From NCBI RefSeq assembly GCF_025717045.1, contig NZ_JAOVZN010000001.1, positions 598,232 to 662,231 of the forward strand: a stretch of 64,000 bases of DNA, written 5' to 3'. This document shows positions 42,911 to 51,143 of this stretch, piece by piece; the stretch's first letter is position 1, and every line of letters starts with the position of its first letter. Source of the DNA: Flavobacterium sp. SH_e (lineage in GTDB: Bacteria; Bacteroidota; Bacteroidia; Flavobacteriales; Flavobacteriaceae). Made by a program: the position numbers and the translations under genes. The notes under the pieces were generated by a model. That model worked only from the letters and a program-made list of their open reading frames with translations, had not been told where the DNA came from and ran no database searches.

Positions 42911-44338
42911 ATGACTAAAACTGCTCAATCGGTATGGGAAAACTGTTTGTCCTTTATAAAGGATAATATTCAAGACCAAGCATATAAAACTTGGTTTGAA
43001 CCAATCAAATCAGTTGAGCTAACCGATAACGCATTATACATTCAGGTTCCAAGTAAATTTTTCTACGAATGGCTCGAAGAGCACTACGTAAAATTGTTGA
43101 AAGTTGCGCTTACCAAAGAACTGGGAAAAAACGCAAAGTTACTCTATAAAATTAAAATGGAGAACACTTATGGAAATAAACAGCCGTTTACCGAGCAGCT
43201 GCCAAGTTCTAACAGAGTTCCTATGAAACCACAAGAGGTTGATGCTCCATTTAAAAACTTAAATCCTGAATTAAAAAATCCGTTTGTAATTCCTGGAATT
43301 AGAAATTTAAAAATTGAGTCTCAATTAAATCCGAACTACAGTTTTGACAATTTCTTAGAAGGAGATTCAAACCGTTTGGCTCGTTCTGCAGGTATGGCTG
43401 TTGCCAACAAGCCTGGAGGAACTTCATTTAATCCTTTATTGATTTTTGGAGGTGTTGGTTTAGGAAAAACGCACTTAGCGCATGCTATAGGCGTAGAAGT
43501 AAAAGATAAGTATCCGGAAAAGACCGTTTTATATATTTCTGCCGAGATTTTTACACAACAATATATTGACTCTGTAAAAAAGAATAATCGTAATGATTTT
43601 ATTCACTTTTACCAATTAATTGATGTTTTAATTATTGACGACGTTCAGTTCTTATCTGGAAAATCAGGAACGCAAGACGTATTCTTCCATATTTTCAACT
43701 ATTTGCACCAAAACGGAAAACAAGTAATCTTGACTTCTGATAAAGCTCCTGTTGATATGCAAGATATCGAACAAAGATTATTGTCTCGTTTTAAATGGGG
43801 ATTATCTGCAGAATTACATCAGCCTGATTACGAAACTCGTATTTCGATCTTAAAGAACATTTTATATCGCGATGGTGTAGAAATGCCAGAAGATATTTTA
43901 GAATATGTGGCTCGAAACATTAAATCAAATGTTAGAGAATTAGAAGGTGCAATTATTTCTTTAATCGCTCAATCTTCTTTCAATAAAAAAGAAGTTACGA
44001 TCGAATTAGCGAAAAGCGTTGTAGAGAAATTTGTTAAAAACGTAAAGAGAGAAATCTCTATCGATTATATCCAAAAAATTGTTTCGGACTATTTCCAATT
44101 GGATATTGAAACACTTCAATCTAAAACCAGAAAGAGGCACGTTGTACAAGCAAGACAGCTCGCTATGTTCTTTGCTAAAAAATTTACGAAAGCTTCTCTC
44201 GCTAATATTGGTTCACAAATTGGAGATCGCGATCACGCCACTGTTCTTCACGCTTGTAAAACAGTCGATAATTTAGTTTCTACAGACAAACAATTTAAAA
44301 AGTTTGTTGAAGACATCAATAAAAAACTAACGCTATAA
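42911..44338 (+). CDS. dnaA: chromosomal replication initiator protein DnaA
   Basis: DnaA binds origin boxes and opens the duplex. The 475-residue protein has domain I (VWENCLSFIKDNIQDQAYKTW), a short domain II, AAA+ domain III with Walker A GGVGLGKT at 180-187 and Walker B VLIIDDVQFL. Sensor 1 and arginine-finger regions contain LTSDKAPVD and RLLSRFKWGL. The domain IV signature is RDHATVLHACKTV. I see no cluster of DnaA boxes in the 187 bases upstream. A low-molecular-weight phosphatase gene starts 8 bases downstream. Confidence 0.97.
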   Translation: MTKTAQSVWENCLSFIKDNIQDQAYKTWFEPIKSVELTDNALYIQVPSKFFYEWLEEHYVKLLKVALTKELGKNAKLLYKIKMENTYGNKQPFTEQLPSSNRVPMKPQEVDAPFKNLNPELKNPFVIPGIRNLKIESQLNPNYSFDNFLEGDSNRLARSAGMAVANKPGGTSFNPLLIFGGVGLGKTHLAHAIGVEVKDKYPEKTVLYISAEIFTQQYIDSVKKNNRNDFIHFYQLIDVLIIDDVQFLSGKSGTQDVFFHIFNYLHQNGKQVILTSDKAPVDMQDIEQRLLSRFKWGLSAELHQPDYETRISILKNILYRDGVEMPEDILEYVARNIKSNVRELEGAIISLIAQSSFNKKEVTIELAKSVVEKFVKNVKREISIDYIQKIVSDYFQLDIETLQSKTRKRHVVQARQLAMFFAKKFTKASLANIGSQIGDRDHATVLHACKTVDNLVSTDKQFKKFVEDINKKLTL

Positions 44339-44346
44339 CGCGAATC

Positions 44347-44814
44347 ATGCCAGTAAAAGTTTTAATGGTTTGTTTAGGGAACATCTGTAGATCTCCCTTA
44401 GCAGAAGGAATTTTAGCTTCTAAATTACCTCAAGATAAATTCTTTGTCGATTCAGCAGGTACAGGTTCTTGGCATATTGGGCATTGCCCAGACAAACGTT
44501 CTATCGAAGTAGCTAAAAAAAATGGAATCAACATAAGTGCACAAAAAGGGAGACAAATTCAAGTTTCTGATTTTGATGAATTTGATTATATCTATGTAAT
44601 GGATAATTCAAATTTTCGTGATGTTCTTCATTTAGCAAAAACTCCCGAGCATAAAAACAAAGTTCGTTTGATTTTAAACGAATTATTTCCAGAAGAAAAT
44701 GTTGATGTTCCAGATCCATATTATGGTTCAACAAATGGTTTTGACAACGTTTACAAAATGCTGGACGAAGTAACAGATCTTATTGCAGATCAATTACTTA
44801 AAAAACACTCCTAA
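44347..44814 (+). CDS. low-molecular-weight protein-tyrosine phosphatase
   Basis: The 155-residue enzyme opens with VLMVCLGNICRSPLAEG, the CX5R P-loop with nucleophile C9 and R15. The general acid lies in VDVPDPYYGS. It dephosphorylates tyrosine on proteins, in bacteria often on capsule kinases. It starts 8 bases after dnaA and is probably part of a dnaA transcript together with the methylase downstream (gap 60 bases). Confidence 0.95.
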   Translation: MPVKVLMVCLGNICRSPLAEGILASKLPQDKFFVDSAGTGSWHIGHCPDKRSIEVAKKNGINISAQKGRQIQVSDFDEFDYIYVMDNSNFRDVLHLAKTPEHKNKVRLILNELFPEENVDVPDPYYGSTNGFDNVYKMLDEVTDLIADQLLKKHS

Positions 44815-44874
44815 TTCGATTCAATTGTTTCTAAAAAAGAGATAATTGAATTTTTTAATTTTAAACAAAAGCAC

Positions 44875-45588
44875 ATGAAACTTCTCGGAAAATTATATCT
44901 AATTCCAACAACAATGGGCGAAAGCGATCCGATGGATGTTTTACCTCAAACCGTTAGAAGAACGATAGAAGTTATCGACCATTATATTGTTGAAAATGAC
45001 AAAACTGCAAGAAAATCTATAAAAGCAGTCTATCCAGAAAAAAAGCAATCTGAACTGGTTCTTTTTACTTTAAACAAAAGAACAGAAACCAGCGAGCATA
45101 ATGATTTCATTAAACCTTTATTAGAAGGAAAAAATATGGGCTTAATGAGTGAAGCTGGCTGTCCAGGAGTTGCTGATCCTGGCGCTGCAATTGTAAAATT
45201 GGCGCACGAAAAAGGAATTCAAGTTGTACCTTTGGTAGGCCCCTCTTCTATTCTATTAGCCATGATGGCTTCTGGAATGAATGGTCAAAGTTTTACTTTT
45301 AATGGTTATTTGCCAATTGATAAAGATGAGAAAAAATCGGCAATTCGTCATTTCGAGAAATTATCTTATGATAAAAATCAATCGCAACTATTCATTGAAA
45401 CTCCATACAGAAATAATAAACTGATTGAAGATCTTTTGCAGATTTTAAGTCCTGCAACTCATCTTTGCATTGCTGCGGATATTACTTTGCCAACAGAATT
45501 TATCAAAACATTGAAAGTTGCTGATTGGAAAAAGTTAAAAGTTGACTTAGATAAACGTCCTGCGATTTTTATTATTCATAAAATATAA
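44875..45588 (+). CDS. RsmI-like SAM-dependent methyltransferase (tetrapyrrole methylase fold)
   Basis: The 237-residue protein has the fold of RsmI: GKLYLIPTTMGE at the start, MGLMSEAGCPGVADPGAAIV, the VPLVGPSSILLAMMASGMNG SAM-binding loop and FIETPYRNNKLIEDLL. RsmI itself methylates C1402 of 16S rRNA, but this shorter form with TTMGESDPMDVLPQ is a paralogous group often found next to dnaA in the phylum. Its substrate is not established. It follows the LMW phosphatase gene. Confidence 0.85.
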   Translation: MKLLGKLYLIPTTMGESDPMDVLPQTVRRTIEVIDHYIVENDKTARKSIKAVYPEKKQSELVLFTLNKRTETSEHNDFIKPLLEGKNMGLMSEAGCPGVADPGAAIVKLAHEKGIQVVPLVGPSSILLAMMASGMNGQSFTFNGYLPIDKDEKKSAIRHFEKLSYDKNQSQLFIETPYRNNKLIEDLLQILSPATHLCIAADITLPTEFIKTLKVADWKKLKVDLDKRPAIFIIHKI

Positions 45589-45607
45589 GACCTTAAATAT
45601 TATAGTT

Positions 45608-46063
45608 ATGAAAAAAATCTTGGTTCTGACTTTGATCTGTTTTATTCAAATCACATTTTCTCAAATTCTTAAGGAAAACAAAGATAGTAAAATACCGTCA
45701 AGTGAATTATTTACAAGCAACGAAGTCATAAAAGACAAAAATCATATCTATAACATTAGCGCAATAGACACAAAACCTGAGTTCCCTGAAGGCAATACAT
45801 TCATGTATGCTTTTATCGATAGAAATTTAAACAATCCGCAAGAACTAAAAGGAAAAGTATATGCTTCTTTTGTTGTCGAAAAAGATGGCTCTTTAAGTGA
45901 TATAAAAATAATAAGAGATGTTGGTTTTGAAACAAAGGAAGAAGCTATCTCAATCAAAGAAGAAGCTATTAGGGTTTTAAAATTATCTCCAAAATGGATT
46001 CCTGGAAAAATACGTAGCAAGAAAGTCAGAACTTTAGTCATAATTCCTATATTCATTGATTAA
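45608..46063 (+). CDS. small secreted TonB C-terminal-domain protein
   Basis: The 151-residue precursor has a signal peptide (MKKILVLTLICFIQITFS) and one TonB C-terminal domain. The latter runs from about 52: PEFPEGNTFMYAFIDRNLNN, then GKVYASFVVEKDGSLSDIKI and a C-terminal strand pair. There is no proline-rich spanner and no retained membrane anchor, so it cannot energise receptors in the TonB way. It may be a periplasmic binding partner. It lies 19 bases after the methylase gene. Confidence 0.8.
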   Translation: MKKILVLTLICFIQITFSQILKENKDSKIPSSELFTSNEVIKDKNHIYNISAIDTKPEFPEGNTFMYAFIDRNLNNPQELKGKVYASFVVEKDGSLSDIKIIRDVGFETKEEAISIKEEAIRVLKLSPKWIPGKIRSKKVRTLVIIPIFID

Positions 46064-46116
46064 CTTAGTTTGTCTTTTTATTTATCCAATCCAGTTTTTA
46101 CTAATCAAACTTCAAC

Positions 46117-47244
46117 ATGAGTAAACTTCCAAACGTAACCACAAGCATTTTTACGGTAATGTCAAAAATGGCAGCCGAATACAATGCGATAAATCTTTCT
46201 CAAGGATTTCCAAATTTCCCTGTTGATGAAAGATTAATAGATATTGTTGCCAGATTAGCGAAAGAAAATGTTCACCAATATACACCAATGGCAGGTTATC
46301 CGCCGTTGATGAACAAAATTGCAAAATTAACTCAGGATTCTTATAGTAGAACAATAAATCCAGATACCGAACTTTTGGTTACGGCTGGGGCAACGCAAGG
46401 AATTTTCACCACTATTTTAGCTTTAGTAAAAGAAAATGACGAAGTAATTATCCTTGATCCGAGTTATGATTCTTATGAATCTCCAGTTTTACTCTGTAAA
46501 GCAAAACCTGTTCGAGTGGCACTGAATGATGATTATACACCAAATTGGGAAAGAATTGAAAAAGCATGTTCTGCTAAAACCAGAATGATGATTATTAATA
46601 ATCCGCATAATCCAACAGGGAAAATTTTAACAGAAAATGATTTTGTTCAGTTAAAAAATCTTCTTGAAAAATATCCTGACATTATCATTTTGTCTGACGA
46701 AGTTTACGAATACATTTCTTTCGAAGAAAAACATATTTCAGCACACACCAAAGATTTCCTTTTAGATCGTTGCGTCGTGGTTTCTTCTTTCGGAAAATCA
46801 TTTCATATTACGGGTTGGAAAATTGGTTATACCATTGCGCAAGAACATTTAATGAAAGAAATCAAAAAAGTGCATCAGTTTTTGGTTTTCAGTGTAAATA
46901 GCATTTCTCAGTTTGCAATTAGCGAATATCTTGATATAGTCGATGTTAATCTTCTTGGAAAATTCTATCAAGAAAAACGAGATTATTTTCAGAAACTACT
47001 CCAAAATAGCCGTTTCGAGCTAAAGCCTTGTGAAGGAACTTATTTTCAAGTTGCTTCTTATGCCACTATTTCAAATGAAGATGATGTTACTTTCTGTAAA
47101 AATCTAATTATCGATCATGGCGTGGCTGCAATTCCTATTTCAACTTTTTATTCAGATCGTAAAGATCAAAAGTTAATACGTTTTTGCTTTGCCAAAGATG
47201 ACTTCACATTAGAGTCTGCAACGAAAAAATTATCTGAAATATAA
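46117..47244 (+). CDS. methionine aminotransferase, YbdL/KAT-like
   Basis: The 375-residue PLP enzyme is of fold type I, class I/II. It has LSQGFPNFPVDERL at the start, NNPHNPTGK in the substrate region, D194 and Y197 (ILSDEVYEYI), the PLP lysine K227 in SSFGKSFHITGWKIGY and RFCFAK near the end. The pattern matches methionine-preferring aminotransferases and kynurenine aminotransferases. It probably acts in methionine salvage or amino-acid turnover. Start at ATG 46117. Confidence 0.88.
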   Translation: MSKLPNVTTSIFTVMSKMAAEYNAINLSQGFPNFPVDERLIDIVARLAKENVHQYTPMAGYPPLMNKIAKLTQDSYSRTINPDTELLVTAGATQGIFTTILALVKENDEVIILDPSYDSYESPVLLCKAKPVRVALNDDYTPNWERIEKACSAKTRMMIINNPHNPTGKILTENDFVQLKNLLEKYPDIIILSDEVYEYISFEEKHISAHTKDFLLDRCVVVSSFGKSFHITGWKIGYTIAQEHLMKEIKKVHQFLVFSVNSISQFAISEYLDIVDVNLLGKFYQEKRDYFQKLLQNSRFELKPCEGTYFQVASYATISNEDDVTFCKNLIIDHGVAAIPISTFYSDRKDQKLIRFCFAKDDFTLESATKKLSEI

Positions 47245-47320
47245 TTTTTTTTCGAATTTTATAACATTATTATGCATGCATCCTATTTTATTTGACTAAT
47301 ATTGTAAAAAAAGAAAAAGT

Positions 47321-48202
47321 ATGAGCTACACAGATAAGATGTTACGTGATGATGCTTTACAAGGCAAAGTCATTGTCGTTACGGGCGGCGGAAGCGGTTT
47401 AGGCAAAGCTATGACCAAATATTTTCTCGAATTAGGAGCTCAAGTAGCCATAACTTCTAGAGATTTAGAAAAGTTAAAAACTACTGCTGCCGAACTGGAA
47501 AGTCAGACTGGAGGTAAATGCCTTCCACTACAATGTGATGTTCGTCATTACGAAGAAGTAGAAAATATGCTTCAGGAAACTTTAAAAGTTTTTGGAAAAG
47601 TTGATGTTCTTTTAAATAATGCTGCCGGAAATTTTATTTCGCCAACAGAAAGATTATCTGCAAATGCATTTGATACTGTGATAGATATCGTACTAAAAGG
47701 TTCTAAAAACTGTACGCTTGCTTTTGGAAAACACTGGATTGATACCAAACAAACTTCGGCAACGATTTTAAATATAGTAACTACTTACGCTTGGACAGGA
47801 TCGGCTTATGTTGTTCCTAGTGCTACTGCAAAAGCAGGAGTTCTAGCCATGACAAGAAGTCTTGCTGTAGAATGGGCAAAATACGGAATTCGTTCGAATG
47901 CAATTGCTCCTGGACCATTCCCTACAAAAGGCGCATGGGACAGATTATTGCCTGGAGATCTTTCAGAGAAATTTGACATGGCTAAAAAAGTGCCATTAAA
48001 AAGAGTTGGAGATCATCAGGAATTAGCCAATTTAGCTGCTTATTTGGTTTCTGATTTTTCATCTTACATCAACGGAGATGTAATTACGATTGACGGAGGA
48101 GAATGGCTAAAAGGCGCTGGACAGTTCAACTTATTAGAAGCAATTCCAGAAGAACTTTGGGATCAGCTTGAAATGATGATTAAAGCAAAAAAGAATAAAT
48201 AA
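47321..48202 (+). CDS. short-chain dehydrogenase, peroxisomal 2,4-dienoyl-CoA reductase-like
   Basis: The 293-residue SDR has the nucleotide loop VTGGGSGLGKAM, NNAAGNF in the central strand, a GPFPTKGAW loop and the end signature VITIDGGEWLKGAG. The family Tyr of classical SDRs is replaced around VVPSATAKAGV, as in decr-type 2,4-dienoyl-CoA reductases. These reduce double bonds during unsaturated fatty-acid oxidation. It is a single gene with a terminator 55 bases downstream. Confidence 0.85.
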   Translation: MSYTDKMLRDDALQGKVIVVTGGGSGLGKAMTKYFLELGAQVAITSRDLEKLKTTAAELESQTGGKCLPLQCDVRHYEEVENMLQETLKVFGKVDVLLNNAAGNFISPTERLSANAFDTVIDIVLKGSKNCTLAFGKHWIDTKQTSATILNIVTTYAWTGSAYVVPSATAKAGVLAMTRSLAVEWAKYGIRSNAIAPGPFPTKGAWDRLLPGDLSEKFDMAKKVPLKRVGDHQELANLAAYLVSDFSSYINGDVITIDGGEWLKGAGQFNLLEAIPEELWDQLEMMIKAKKNK

Positions 48203-48256
48203 TTACAAGTGCTTACTAAATTCAGAATATTTTTTTTAAACTATACTGATTGCACG

Positions 48257-48284
48257 AAATCCCGAAGGTTTACTTTCGGGATTT
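48257..48284 (+). terminator. intrinsic terminator after the SDR gene
   Basis: AAATCCCGAA pairs with TTCGGGATTT (stem extended by wobble to 12 pairs) and is followed by a T-run. Confidence 0.82.
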
Positions 48285-48298
48285 TTTTATACTTTTTA

Positions 48299-48384
48299 AC
48301 CATATAAGTGATATAAGTTCAATGAAGTAAAAAAATGTTTAAAAATATGATTGCTTAAATTTACTTCCATTACTTATATGGTTT
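48299..48384. repeat. ACCATATAAGT-family inverted repeat
   Basis: AACCATATAAGTGA at the left faces TTACTTATATGGTT at the right, 13 of 14 positions complementary, with a further TATAAGTTCAATGAAGTAAA word inside. It lies between the SDR gene terminator and udk. Confidence 0.6.
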
Positions 48385-48421
48385 AAAATAAACAATATGT
48401 TTAGCAATTCAGTTAAATTAT

Positions 48422-48429
48422 TATTTTTG
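48422..48429 (+). promoter_or_regulatory. -7 promoter box upstream of udk
   Basis: TATTTTTG matches TAnnTTTG and ends 26 bases before the udk start. Confidence 0.5.
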
Positions 48430-48455
48430 CCAAACAAATATCAAACAAAAATTTT

Positions 48456-49064
48456 ATGCTCATTATAGGAATTGCAGGAGGAACAGGAAGCGGAAAAACA
48501 ACGGTTGTACACCAAATCATGAACGAATTACCACATACAGAAGTCGGGGTAATTTCTCAAGATTCTTATTATAAACAAACCGATAATTTATCGTTTGACG
48601 AAAGAGCATTAATTAACTTTGATCACCCAAGAGCAATTGATTTTGAATTATTGGTAAAACATTTAAAAGCTCTAAAAGCTGGAGAAACAATAGATCAGCC
48701 AGTTTATTCTTTTATTCAGCATAACAGAACAGACGACACCGTTTCGACACATCCTAGAAAAGTAATGATTGTGGAAGGAATTTTAATCTTGACCAATCCA
48801 GAATTGAGAGATATGTTTGATATTAAAGTTTTTGTTCACGCCGATTCTGACGAAAGATTAATTCGTCGTTTAAAAAGAGATATTTCAGAACGAGGACGCG
48901 ATATTGATGAAGTTTTAAACCGTTACCAAACGACTTTAAAGCCTATGCACGAGCAATTTATAGAACCATCTAAAGCTTTTGCTGACATTATCATCCCGAA
49001 TGACAAATACAATACGGTAGCCATTGATGTAGTTCGCGCTGTAATTAATCAGAGAATTTCATAA
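48456..49064 (+). CDS. udk: uridine/cytidine kinase
   Basis: Udk phosphorylates uridine and cytidine in pyrimidine salvage. The 202-residue protein has Walker A GGTGSGKT at 8-15 and the substrate motif SQDSYYK. NFDHPRAIDFELL, VEGILIL and DIKVFVHADSDERLIRRLKRD (with the R-rich lid) complete the family pattern. Length is typical. A structured intergenic element and then a septum-formation gene follow downstream. Confidence 0.95.
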   Translation: MLIIGIAGGTGSGKTTVVHQIMNELPHTEVGVISQDSYYKQTDNLSFDERALINFDHPRAIDFELLVKHLKALKAGETIDQPVYSFIQHNRTDDTVSTHPRKVMIVEGILILTNPELRDMFDIKVFVHADSDERLIRRLKRDISERGRDIDEVLNRYQTTLKPMHEQFIEPSKAFADIIIPNDKYNTVAIDVVRAVINQRIS

Positions 49065-49095
49065 TTTTTATCGTAAATTTAAACCATAATAATTA

Positions 49096-49173
49096 GGAGC
49101 TGATTCCCGCTATCCGTTTCAATCTTTTGTGCCGAACCCCGGCACAAAAGGATTTTCACTACTATCGGGGCTA
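49096..49173. repeat. compact structured repeat, CTTTTGTGCCG hairpin
   Basis: CTTTTGTGCCG (49124-49134) pairs perfectly with CGGCACAAAAG (49140-49150). This core is embedded in flanks CCCGCTATCCG and CTATCGGGGCTAG that can pair at CCCG/CGGG. It lies between udk and the FtsB-like gene and is much richer in G and C than the surrounding DNA. Confidence 0.65.
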
Positions 49174-49211
49174 GAGACAACACTCAAATTCAAAAGAAAT
49201 ATTCGTTTAAG

Positions 49212-49544
49212 ATGAAATTTAAAAATCCATACAAAGACAAAAAATGGTTCAAATACCTAGGAAACAAATACGTTTGGGTTTTGCTGTTTTTTATAGTTTG
49301 GATGTTATTTTTAGACAATTACTCCTATTTTGATCATCGCTTTTTAGATGAGCAAATTCATGAACTTGAGGATAATAAAAAATATTATCAAGAAGAAATC
49401 AAAAAAGATCAAGAGCAGATCAAACAGCTCAAAAATCCTGAACAAATTGAGAAATACGCTCGTGAAAAGTATTTCATGAAAAAAGATAGCGAAGATATTT
49501 ATATCATACAATTTGAAGGAGACACAATTCAAGAAAAAGAATAA
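49212..49544 (+). CDS. septum formation initiator, FtsB/DivIC family
   Basis: The 110-residue bitopic protein has one membrane helix (about 20-38; YVWVLLFFIVWMLFL) and a coiled coil (EQIHELEDNKKYYQEEIKKD, then QEQIKQLKNPEQIEKYAREK). It ends in the conserved YFMKKDSEDIYIIQF. FtsB/DivIC proteins hold FtsL and FtsQ at the divisome. It is 14 bases upstream of the mutase small-subunit gene. Confidence 0.88.
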   Translation: MKFKNPYKDKKWFKYLGNKYVWVLLFFIVWMLFLDNYSYFDHRFLDEQIHELEDNKKYYQEEIKKDQEQIKQLKNPEQIEKYAREKYFMKKDSEDIYIIQFEGDTIQEKE

Positions 49545-49558
49545 TCAAAGAAAACACA

Positions 49559-50923
49559 ATGGCCACTAACCTATTCGACGATTTTAATCCGATTTCATCC
49601 AAACAATGGAAACAAAAAATTCAGTTTGAATTAGATGGAGCCGATTACAATCAGACTGTTATTTGGAATTCGCCAGAAGATATTCAGGTAAAACCTTTTT
49701 ATCATAGTGATGAATTCATAAAAGCGGCAAATGTAAATACGCAAGCCTCAGATTTTAAAATCTGCCAAAATATCTTTGTTTTCGATGTAGAAAAATCTAT
49801 CGAACGCGCTTTAAACACGTTAGAAAGAGGTGCAGAAAGCCTTCGATTTACTATTCAAAATGATAAAATTGATATTCAAAGACTATTGGAAAATCTTCCT
49901 TTAGAAAACAAAACCATTTACTTTAATTTCAATTTTATCTCAATCGATTTCGTTAAGAAATTAGATACTATTTCGATTCAGAAAAAAGCTAATTTTTACT
50001 GCAATTTTGATCCAATCGGACAGTTGGCAAAAGATGGAAACTGGTTTACGACTTCAGAGAAAAACAACTTTGAAACATTAGATTTAATCTTCAAAAACAT
50101 TACAAATTTAAATCTTCTTAGTGTTGATTTAGGCTTATACCAAAATTCTGGAGCGAATATTACACAGCAAATCGCTTATAGTTTAGCACATGCCAACGAA
50201 TATTTACATCGCTTTTCTAATCAGACAAAATCTATAGTTTTTCAAATTTCAGTTGGAACCAATTATTTCTTTGAAATTGCTAAACTCCGCGCATTAAGAA
50301 TGCTTTTTGATTTAATTGCTGCAGAATATAATTCTAAAATAAAATGCCATTTTTTGGTAACACCAACTAAACGCAATAAAACGATTTACGATTACAATGT
50401 GAATATGCTCCGTACAACAACCGAATGTATGTCCGCAATTTTAGGCGGTGCAGATGCTATCGCAAATTTGCCTTACGATGCATTATACCACAAAGACAAT
50501 GAATTTGGAGATCGAATTGCAAGAAATCAGCTTTTGATTCTAAAACACGAAAGTTACTTTGACAAAGTAAATAATCCTGCTGATGGAAGTTATTATATTG
50601 AAAGTTTGACTATGCAATTGGCAGAAAAAAGTTTGACTTTATTTAAAGATATTGAAGCAAACGGAGGTTTTCTGAAACTTTTAAACGAAGGCACAATCAA
50701 AAAGAAAATTCAAGAAAGTGCCAATAAGGAACAGGAATTATTCGATTCTAAAAAAGAAATTCTTTTGGGCACAAATAAATATCCAAACAAAGAAGACCGA
50801 ATGAAACACGACTTAGAATTGTTTCCTTTCGTAAAAATCAAACCAAGAAAAACATTAATTACGCCTATTATTGAAAAAAGATTAGCAGAGAAAATGGAAC
50901 AGGAAAGATTGGAGCAAGAATAA
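49559..50923 (+). CDS. mutA: methylmalonyl-CoA mutase small (beta) subunit
   Basis: The 454-residue protein resembles the TIM-barrel half of the mutase: SSKQWKQKIQFELDGADYNQ, PDIQVKPFYHSDE-like start, NMLRTTTECMSAILGGADAI and NPADGSYYIESLTMQLAEKSL. It lacks the C-terminal B12-binding domain, as expected of the structural small subunit. Its stop overlaps the start of a small membrane-protein gene (TAATG), and the catalytic subunit gene follows. The complex converts methylmalonyl-CoA to succinyl-CoA or the reverse. Confidence 0.92.
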   Translation: MATNLFDDFNPISSKQWKQKIQFELDGADYNQTVIWNSPEDIQVKPFYHSDEFIKAANVNTQASDFKICQNIFVFDVEKSIERALNTLERGAESLRFTIQNDKIDIQRLLENLPLENKTIYFNFNFISIDFVKKLDTISIQKKANFYCNFDPIGQLAKDGNWFTTSEKNNFETLDLIFKNITNLNLLSVDLGLYQNSGANITQQIAYSLAHANEYLHRFSNQTKSIVFQISVGTNYFFEIAKLRALRMLFDLIAAEYNSKIKCHFLVTPTKRNKTIYDYNVNMLRTTTECMSAILGGADAIANLPYDALYHKDNEFGDRIARNQLLILKHESYFDKVNNPADGSYYIESLTMQLAEKSLTLFKDIEANGGFLKLLNEGTIKKKIQESANKEQELFDSKKEILLGTNKYPNKEDRMKHDLELFPFVKIKPRKTLITPIIEKRLAEKMEQERLEQE

Positions 50924-51129
50924 TGGGATTTTATTTTGTTATTTTTTGGATATTATCTTTAGTTATGATAGTCACTTGTCTAATTTTTTTCATAATTGGA
51001 ATTACATATAAAAACTATAAACAGATTTTGATAGCAGTCACTACAATGCTTTTAGCTGTATTATTTTACTTCTTACCATATTATTTAATAATGAAAGATG
51101 TAATTAAAGCTCTCAAAAGACTTCATTAG
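50923..51129 (+). CDS. two-helix membrane microprotein inside the mutase operon
   Basis: The 68-residue protein consists of two hydrophobic helices (about 5-27 and 35-56) joined by a short basic loop (ITYKNYKQ) and a basic C-terminal tail ([11 protein letters not shown]). It begins at ATG 50923, overlapping the mutA stop as TAATG, which implies translational coupling. It ends 14 bases before mutB. I recognise no family. A membrane protein between two subunits of a soluble complex is unexpected. Confidence 0.75.
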   Translation: MGFYFVIFWILSLVMIVTCLIFFIIGITYKNYKQILIAVTTMLLAVLFYFLPYYLIMKDVIKALKRLH

Positions 51130-51143
51130 TTATAAAATATAAA

